Shown here one piece after another: positions 34,970 through 43,500 of a stretch of 64,000 nucleotides of DNA (its first letter is position 1; each line of letters starts with the position of its first letter). Made by a program: the position numbers and the translations under genes. This stretch comes from Pontiella desulfatans (GTDB lineage: Bacteria; Verrucomicrobiota; Kiritimatiellia; Kiritimatiellales; Pontiellaceae). Under the pieces are notes generated by a model. It was given only the letters and a program-made list of their open reading frames with translations, made no database searches and had not been told where the DNA came from. Where the stretch lies: contig NZ_CAAHFG010000001.1 in assembly GCF_900890425.1 (NCBI RefSeq), positions 3,224,001 through 3,288,000 of the forward strand. The letters run 5' to 3'.

Positions 34970-36268
34970 ATGAAAATGATCCTTTGCACATTCCTGTTTG
35001 CCGTTCTCGTAACACCGTTGCCAAAGATCGAACTCAACAGCCTGATTCAACCCGAAGCAATGGTGCCGGATGAAACCCGGATCTATAAAACCATCGACGG
35101 GTGCGAGCTTGAGCTATACATCTTCCGACCGGAAACCGTTCCGGAAGAGCCGCCCGCCACCCTGCTGGCCATCCATGGCGGCGGATGGGCCAACGGCACG
35201 CCCAACATGTTCTTCCCCCACTGCCGCTATTTCGCCCAACGCGGCATCCCCGCCATGTCCATCCAATACCGGCTGACGGACTCCAGCGCGGGAACAACCA
35301 TTCACGACTGCATCGCCGACTGCAACGATGCGGTTCTCCATGTCCGTACCAATGCCGTCGCGCTGGGCATCGATCCCGATCGCATTGCCGTCATCGGCGA
35401 TTCCGCGGGCGGACACCTGGCTGCCTGTACCGGAACGTTGCCCGATGCGACCAACCGCGCGAACGCCGTGATCAACTGTAACGGCATCATGGATTTGACC
35501 GGTAAGTGGGGTGGCGTCGTCCCTGAAGGAACCCTCGAAGCACAGATGGCCGTGTCCCCGCTCCATCAGGTCGCCTCCAATTCCCCCCCGATGCTGCATA
35601 TCCATAGCCTGACCGATACTACGGTTGACCATGCGCAGGCCGTGGCCATGCACTCCGCGCTCACCAACGCCGGCGTCCATAGTATACTGCACTCGCTGAC
35701 GGATGCCCGCCATGCCTTTATCCTCCCCGGCTACACCGCTACCCAGGAACAGATTGTCGAGGGCATCACCGAAACCGACCGCTTCCTCGAATCACTTGGA
35801 TACCTGTCCGGCGAACCAACCATCGCGGTCTCGACCATCACCAATCCCCCGCCTTCCACATTGCTGGAACAAGGCACGGTCACCAATCTGCCGGTGGAGC
35901 TGGAGTTCGATAGCCCTTCGGTAACGATTGAAATGGAGGCCAAGGTCTCCTCCCTGGAAGGAAGCCTTGCCACGAGACAGTCGTTCCTTGGATTCAGCAA
36001 ACGAGGTTTTAGCCTAACGCTTCGCAGCAGCGGAACCCTGCGGATGGGCGCCTATGGTTCCAGCCAAAACCTGGCCTACACCATTACCCCGAACGAATGG
36101 CATACCCTGACCCTCTCCGTGGGCAATGGCAGCGCCACATTGCAAGTCAACGGAACCAACGTATCGCTGGACAGCGTCGAGTTTGCCTATCCGCAGGAAG
36201 GCCGGTATCTGGTAATTGGCGACGGACTCGACGGCGAAATCCGCAATCTCCGCATCTCTGTCCCCTAA
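34970..36268 (+). CDS. Secreted alpha/beta-hydrolase (esterase) with C-terminal LamG-like domain
   Basis: 432 residues from the ATG at 34970. The signal peptide is residues 1-18 or so (ILCTFLFAVLVTPL). The hydrolase domain (about 45-275) has the oxyanion motif AIHGGGWANG, the nucleophile GDSAGGHLAAC, the acid in HSLTDTTVDHAQ and the histidine in DARHAFILPG. It resembles BD-FAE/acetyl-esterase-like enzymes that remove acyl groups from plant or algal glycans. The C-terminal 150 residues look like a concanavalin/LamG-type beta sandwich (NEWHTLTLSVGNGSATLQVNGTNV), likely for carbohydrate binding. It is followed 21 bases later by another secreted protein gene. Confidence 0.82.
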   Translation: MKMILCTFLFAVLVTPLPKIELNSLIQPEAMVPDETRIYKTIDGCELELYIFRPETVPEEPPATLLAIHGGGWANGTPNMFFPHCRYFAQRGIPAMSIQYRLTDSSAGTTIHDCIADCNDAVLHVRTNAVALGIDPDRIAVIGDSAGGHLAACTGTLPDATNRANAVINCNGIMDLTGKWGGVVPEGTLEAQMAVSPLHQVASNSPPMLHIHSLTDTTVDHAQAVAMHSALTNAGVHSILHSLTDARHAFILPGYTATQEQIVEGITETDRFLESLGYLSGEPTIAVSTITNPPPSTLLEQGTVTNLPVELEFDSPSVTIEMEAKVSSLEGSLATRQSFLGFSKRGFSLTLRSSGTLRMGAYGSSQNLAYTITPNEWHTLTLSVGNGSATLQVNGTNVSLDSVEFAYPQEGRYLVIGDGLDGEIRNLRISVP

Positions 36269-36289
36269 AATATGATGTGAAGGGAAACC

Positions 36290-37390
36290 ATGATCAGAGC
36301 TACTACAGCTACGCACCAAATTTTATTGCCACAAGAGAGCGCAAAGAAAACAAAAAGCATGCTGCATGACTCTGAGATCCCTGCGCTCTTTCGTGGCCAA
36401 CTACACTCCAGCCTGTTCTGCGGCCAAGCGTCTTTGCGGTTATTTTCCCTTCTGCTGGCTTGCGGCAGCTTGTCATTCAGTGCATCGGCGGCAACCTTGC
36501 TGCAAGAAAGCTTTGAACCGGAATCCGGTATGATGGCTGGTTCGATCACAGGGCAAAACGGTTGGTCGCTCTCCAACGGAACGGCAATCGTACAATCCAC
36601 CGTTGTACAAAATGGGAACCAAGCGCTGGAAATGAGCCAGGCCACGATCATGCATGATGTTTCCTCTAGCAACAGCACGCTTTGGATCCGGTTCCATGCG
36701 CGGATCAGCGAGGCCCCTCAGAACATGCCGTGTGAAACCTATCCAAACATAAGTGCCGCCTTCTTTGTTGGAACCAACCTCAACATTATCGCCTACAGCA
36801 ACAGTATCCCCGTCGATCTCGGCGTCGCAATGCCGACCAACACCTGGACGCGGTTCGATCTCTATTGCGACTACGACCTGATGGTCTGGAACCTGAGCAT
36901 GGATGGCACGACCATTGGAGCCGACCTCCCGCTCTGCACCTCCGGCACCGATGTTGATACCGTCATGATATCCAGCGATGACTCGTCGTCATCCTACATC
37001 GATCAGCTCGACGTTCTTGATCACGAACTGGCCACCAACGCCCCCGACTTCGACGGCGACCACATCCCGGATTGGTGGGAACTCAGGAACTTCGGCGGCA
37101 TCACCGCAGCAACGGCCAGCGGCACCTCCAGCAACTCCGGCATGAGCTTCCTTGAAACCTATATCGCCGGAGTCGATCCATTTTCACATGATCCCTTCGT
37201 ATTCACGTCGCCCGAAGCCGGCCAACTCGTATGGGAATCCATCCCCGCCCGTCGCTACGACATCCAATGGGCTCCGAATCTTACCACCAACTTCATATCC
37301 ATCGGCACCGTTGACTGGCCAGATGATCATTTTAGCGATGCCACAACGAACAACGCCGGGTTCTATCGTCTTCGTGTCTCGGTGCAATGA
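36290..37390 (+). CDS. Secreted LamG-like protein with GFYRL tail; repeat inserted in its N-terminal region
   Basis: 366 residues as drawn, with AAGGG 5 bases before the ATG at 36290. Residues about 70-245 form a beta-sandwich (LLQESFEPESGMMAGSITGQNGW, then MPTNTWTRFDLYCDYDLMVWNLSMDG). DFDGDHIPDWWELRNFGG is a thrombospondin-type calcium motif, and the end (RRYDIQWAPNLTTNF, GFYRLRVSVQ) is the tail shared by secreted proteins of this genome. The hydrophobic signal segment LRLFSLLLACGSLSFSASA starts only near residue 49, after about 25 codons that are a dispersed hairpin repeat. Either the repeat was inserted in frame or translation starts downstream, for example at TTG 36434. Function: probable glycan binding. 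Confidence 0.68.
   Translation: MIRATTATHQILLPQESAKKTKSMLHDSEIPALFRGQLHSSLFCGQASLRLFSLLLACGSLSFSASAATLLQESFEPESGMMAGSITGQNGWSLSNGTAIVQSTVVQNGNQALEMSQATIMHDVSSSNSTLWIRFHARISEAPQNMPCETYPNISAAFFVGTNLNIIAYSNSIPVDLGVAMPTNTWTRFDLYCDYDLMVWNLSMDGTTIGADLPLCTSGTDVDTVMISSDDSSSSYIDQLDVLDHELATNAPDFDGDHIPDWWELRNFGGITAATASGTSSNSGMSFLETYIAGVDPFSHDPFVFTSPEAGQLVWESIPARRYDIQWAPNLTTNFISIGTVDWPDDHFSDATTNNAGFYRLRVSVQ
36326..36400. repeat. Composite palindrome inside the 36290 reading frame
   Basis: Left arm GCCACAAGAGAGCGCA (36328-36343), right arm TGCGCTCTTTCGTGGC (36382-36397), about 38 bases of spacer. A CGTCTTTGCGGTTA unit follows at 36429-36442. The left arm resembles the GCCACAAGAGAACGCA unit at 45965-45980. 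Confidence 0.75.
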
Positions 37391-37468
37391 TTATCGTAGA
37401 AGCGGTGCCCCACCGCTCGCACGCGACGAGGGGCGAGACATGCTCGCGAAGGCGTCTACAGCAAGGGC

Positions 37469-37584
37469 TGGCAGAAAAATAAGTTGGCAGAAATATCTCC
37501 TCAACAGCATGTCATTCATTTTTCTGCCTGAAATATTTCTGCCTGACTCCACATCAGAAACAGGGCAGGCAGGAATGCCTGCCC
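37469..37584. repeat. Composite palindrome, GGCAGAAATAT-unit family, plus GGGCAGGC hairpin
   Basis: Each arm has two GGCAGAAA-type units 15 bases apart (left 37470-37499, right 37513-37545, complementary). Next to it is GGGCAGGC-AGGAAT-GCCTGCCC (37563-37584). They fill the 202-base gap between two convergent secreted-protein genes and may end transcription from both sides. Confidence 0.82.
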
Positions 37585-37592
37585 CACATGTG

Positions 37593-40500
37593 CTATTCCG
37601 GAAGGCATACGGTGCGGAAGCCAATGTGCCAGCGTGTTGTTGCCGGTTGATCCGCCATTACATCCCGCGCATACCCACAGTGCACAGCGTTTGTGCTGGA
37701 GGAAAAACCTCCACCGGCATTTGCGCGCTCACCCGTTTGATATTGCGTGTCGCACAATTCCCACACATTGCCGACCATGTCGTAAAGGCCATAGTCGTTG
37801 GGCGAATATTGATCCACCGGAGTTGTCGCTCCCACATTATTGCCATAGTTGGCATCACTGGACGAAATGCTGTTTCCCCAAGGATAACGGTAGGCACTGT
37901 GCCCTCCGCGAGCGGCATATTCCCACTCGAGGTGGGTTGGCATCCGGAAGCCGTTGGCATTGAAATCGGTGGTGATACTATCCACCTCGCCCGATTTGAA
38001 TTCGTTGCCGCCCAGCTTATAGCAGGGTGAACGGTTTTCCATCCTGCTACGGGCATTGCACCACTTGGCGCAGTCGTACCAATTAACCTGGGTTATTGGA
38101 TGATCCGCCCCGTTTGCTACGCCATTTATGCTGATGTCATACCCATTGGTCTCCGCCCAATCATAGACCTGATACCATAAACTGGACGTAACCAGATACT
38201 GATCCATGTAGATTGCATTGGTTATGGTCAGCGTCTCGCTTCCATATACAGGATCAACCACAGGATTTGAACCGGCATCAATCAGCACCGTATCGGCGGG
38301 TTGGGGAACAGAAACATTCCTGATGGTTACCTCCATATAATCCGACCGACCTTCATATTCGCACGACAGCCAGAATACCTCATCTGCGCCAACCGACAAT
38401 GCAGTCAGCAATCCGGAAGAATCAATGGTGGCATATGCAAAACCATCCAGGTCGTATGAATCGGCATCGACGCCATAACTTGAACCGTCACTATAATGAG
38501 CGGTGCAGCTATACTGCCCAGTTTCCCCTTCATCCACCGACGCGGGGCCACTAATCGAAACATAATCAAGCGTAGGATTAACGTGCACCACCAAGCTACC
38601 ACTGTAGTCTGTGGCATATTCAGTCACTGTCGCCGTAACTGTTATCGGCTCAGTCCAGCCGTACGGAACCTGCAACCAACCACCGGAATTCATGCCCACC
38701 GACGGCCAATCGTCACTCCATACTGCCTCACCTGACATATCAACTGACGATCCGTCCGAGTAGGTCACAATGCAATCATAGTAAAAATCGCCCCAAGGAG
38801 ATGAAGGCGTCACACTCGTCGGCCCAACAACTTCAACATCAGTAATCACTGGGCGTCCGGAAATGGTAAGCATCATCGAATCCGTTAAACCTCCATAGGA
38901 GCAAGACACAGTAACACCATAATCATCTGACTTCACCTCAGCCTCAAAATAACCACCACTGATCCATGCATCGAGCGAATCCTCTTCCCAAACAGCAGAC
39001 ACATTACTACTTGATCCATCTGAATAGTGAGCCCAACACCTAACAGGTGCATATGCAAGTGGAGCATAATCCCGATAATCCAGCCATGGAATATCCAACG
39101 CAATCCCCGACAGCACCTTGTTTGCAGATGACACGGGTTCCGTTCCGACTTCTAGCTTATAGAAGCCATGCGACTCCGCACCATGCACCGTATCCGTGAA
39201 GATGCCGGATTCAATGTTGACACCCACCGGGATCCACCCCGCCTCGGATTGCAGATCCTCCTTCCAATAAACGTTGTAGTAGCGACCTTCCGCACTCGGC
39301 CACTGGATGATGCGTTCTCCCGTCGCTGTGCCAACAAAGTTGGAAGCGGCAAAGACGGAGGCACTAGATCGGGGATCCATGCCACTGATTTGTTCCTGCC
39401 AGTTGACCTGACCATCGCCATCAGCATCACTGTCAGGATCAACATTGCCGCCAAAGTGCAGGCGCTCCCACTCATCAGGCAAACCATCACCATCGCTGTC
39501 ATCCGGATCTACTAAACCCTGATATTCATAGCAACCCATATCGACATACGCTCCAACTAAACGTGGATTACCATCCAGGTCGGTTGCTCCAGAAACAACG
39601 ACATTGTCTCCCCAATTAATGCAAGGTGAGCTTGGAGCAAGATGATAATTGCCGACAACTGCATCAACAAATACCGGAGCGTTTGTTATATTACCGTTCA
39701 CCCCGTTTGTCACATCAGGAGAGCAGGTGTGGGAAGAACTCCCAAACTGAAGATCGATATCAACACCTTCATTCCCTACAATAATACAGTTGTATGCATC
39801 GCTACGCACCAATCCTCCCTTGTTACCAGGTTGTGCTTCATTTTCGACAATGGTGCAATTATATGCAGCGCTCTCCCATAGTGCACCACCTTGCCAACCT
39901 CGGTTCCCTCGGATTAATGAATTCTTGGTAATTCCGTAAGCGACCGCACCTCCAAAGGAACCATTATTTCCGAGAATACGACAATTCAGAACCAGACTAT
40001 CTTGACACCCGCCTCCCGAGTAACCACCAGAGTTATTTTCAATGATGCTGTAGTTGATTGTTCCACCAAAAACACCTCCGCCATTTCCTGTTCCCGATGC
40101 CGTATTGCTGGAAACAATGCAGTGCTCAATCAAAGGGTCTCGTGATGCGCAAAGAACCCCAGCACCACGTGAACCAAAGGAATCGTGGTAGTCTACATAG
40201 CCATTCTGTATCGACAAACCGCTCAACACACAGGCACTTGAACCAAGGTTGAAACAGCGAACGGAACCCTGGCCATCCACAATGGTTGCTTCAGGACTGT
40301 TGAGGCTCCTGACAAGGATCGCGTTGGTCACAGTGATTTCCACCGAAAGAAGGTATGTTCCATCGGCGATCAGTACGGTGTCGTTGCTCGACGCGGCATC
40401 GACCGCATCCTGAATACTAGTCGCCGCCGTAGCCCAACTTGCGTATGGAACCACCGGAGTGGAGTTACTGACGTTCACGTAGTGGATCGGCGTATCATAA

Positions 40501-43500
40501 ACGCCCAGAGGCGTTCCTTCGAAGATGATATCGTCGATATTCCACCCCGGATAGGTGATGGAATAGTCGGTCGTCCCCATGCCCCAGCGAACCCAGACCG
40601 AAGCCGCGCCGTCGGCGACTGCGGAAATGTCGTAGACCACTTCATTCCAATTGGCTTCCGAGAACGAGCCTCCATCGTGCGACCATACGGAATGCCAGCT
40701 AGAACCATCGTTACTCACTTCGATCGAGGCATGGTCATATGACGAACTCTCAATCCCCAACCAGCGCCAGAAACGCAGTTGGACGTTGGTGAACCCCGAG
40801 CAATCGACCGGGGAAGATGTCAGCCAATATTCCGACAGGTTGTTTGGATAATCGCCGGCCAGGTTGTAACCAAGGACGTTGGCACCGGTGTGTCCGGATA
40901 CCGGATCGCCACTGTAGGATCCACCCCCGAGCGGAACGCCAAACTCCCACCCGGATTCCATCGTCCATCCGGGATCGGTGTCGAGAGCGAAGAAGGCTAT
41001 GGTTGCCGGTGTGACCGTCAGTTCAACCACCCTCTGCTGAACCATGCCATGGGTATCGTTGGAAAACGCCAATACGGCTTCATACGTTCCTTGCGGCAGG
41101 TCGGACACACCTGGATCGAGTGCCAGTCCCACCACGTTGGATGCACCTACCGCCAGGCTACCCTGACCGGGATCAACGCCCAACCACCAGGGTGCGCCGG
41201 AAACGTTCCACGTAATGCTTCCGGAACCCAGGTTTTCAAGCGCAAACGATGCGGATATGGCAACGGGGGCGGTTCCTGCTTCATGCAGGATCCCAATGGC
41301 GTCCTGCGGCATGACCGACATCCAGTCACACACCACGTCAGAAAACAGACCGACATTCACCACCGGTTCTTCCAGATCATTGCAGTCGATGGAAACCAAG
41401 CCCTCGTGCAAGCCCGCCCGGCGAGCCGTTTTTCGGACATCAAAGGTGATACTGCCGCCCGGAGACAGCGTGACCGGCCATGTTGGCTGGTTTTCAAGCA
41501 CGAACGGGGGCTCGCTGAGCAACAGCGAATTGGCGACATTGAGGCGTCCGCCGGTCATGACAAGCCCCTCCCACTGCGGAAGCACATCGACCCCGTTCAT
41601 CAGTAGTTGTTTCAGCTCGGAATACAAAGCATTCATCTTCTGGGATTTAAGTAAAGCTGCCGCACCGGATACATGGGGCGTGGCCATCGAGGTGCCGTTC
41701 TTTACACCATACCCGGCACCAGGCACCGTGCTGAGAATGGAACTGCCCGGCGCGGCGAGATCGACACTGTTCGCCCCGTAGCAACTGAAGCCGGAACGGT
41801 TGTCGTTGTGGTCGCTACTAGCCACGGCCAAGATGTTGTCGCAGTCGTAGCTGGAGGGATAGTGGGGGTTCGCATCGTTGTTGGCGCCACTGTTGCCAGC
41901 CGCCGCAACGAACAAATGGCCGGAGGCTCCAGCAGCATCGATCGCGGCCTTAAGCGTCGATGAATATCCGCCGCCGCCCCAGGAATTATTGGAAATGTGG
42001 GCACCGTTCGCCACGGCATATTCCAACGAATCAACGGCATCGGAGGTATATCCGCTCCCGCTGTCGTTCAAGAACTTCACGGCCATTAGGCGCACGCGCC
42101 AGTTAACACCAGCGACTCCAACACCATTGCCACCCACCGCACCGATGGTTCCGGCGCAATGCGTACCATGCCCACCGCCATCCATCGGATTGGAATCGTT
42201 GTAGGCAAAGTCGTAGCCATGCACATCATCCACAAATCCATTACCGTCATCGTCCACTCCGTTTCCGGCAATCTCGCCATGGTTCACCCACATATTTGCG
42301 GCCAGGTCGGGATGGGTATAGTCGATGCCCGTATCAATGACGGCGACGATAACATTGGTATTGCCGGTGGTGATGTCCCAGGCCTCCGCTGCACCAATAT
42401 CCGCTCCGGGCGTTCCTCCGGTCTGACCGGTGTTGTGCATGCCCCAAAGTTCGGCGAAGCGAGAATCGTCCGGCAGGTCGTACGCGTTGAGCAGGTAGTC
42501 CGGTTCCGCATAAGCCACACCGGGTTGCCCTGTATACGCCTCAATCATTTTCTCTAGCTTGGCACCTACAGGCAATTTGACCATTTCAGCCGGAATACGA
42601 CTGAAGGTTTTAATGGATTCCGTGCCCATGGCCACATGCAGATCGGCTTTTGCCGCAGCCGTTATCTGTTTCCCAGAAGTATAGCCAACCAGCAATACGC
42701 CCGGTCGGTATTCCGCGTTGCTTACAATGGTTGTAGGTGGCGGCGTCTGGCTTGCCGTCGCAATGGCGTCCTGTTTCGTATCCGCACCGCAAGCCCCATC
42801 GTTGAGCGCTTGCGCTCCACCGCTTTCCGACCAGGAAAGCCCCACGCCTTCTACCACCAGATCATATTGGGCCGAAGTATTCTGGATCGTGATCTGTTCG
42901 ACACTCTCCTCATTCAGCACCGATTGACCGAAATCCATCGCGCGGTCGTTGATCGGCAGGATTGAATCCTCGACGGCGATGTCGCCCGTTGGCTCGACCA
43001 CGGTAAGCAACACCGTTCTTTGCTGTGTGGAGGATGCTCCCTGAACAGCAATTTCAACCAATGCCTCGTGGGAACCGGCGGGCAAGGCCAAGGTATCCAC
43101 CGAGAATCCGACAACCAGCTCATAGCTTGCTCCAGGAGCGAGCGTGCCGCCCTCCGCCGACAGGTCGATCCATGAATCCCCGCACACCGCCGTCCACGCC
43201 AAGGCCGTTGTCCCTGTGTTGGAAAGCGAGTAGGTCATGCTGGACGGATCGAAGCCAACGCCCGTGGTTCCTGATGAAACAAATGAAGCATTGGGTTCAA
43301 TCGTTAAGCCATCCGGAGTAAGAAACTGCACGATATGCAGGTTCCCTCCGACGCGGCACAGCAACTCAATCCGTCCGTCGCCCCCAAGATCGCTTGCAAT
43401 GATCTCGCTACCCTGGCCTTCTATTTGTAGCGAAGAAAGCAAGGAAAGATCCTGCCCCAGAAGGCTGACCATCCCATCAGGCGAGAGCAACACCACTTCC

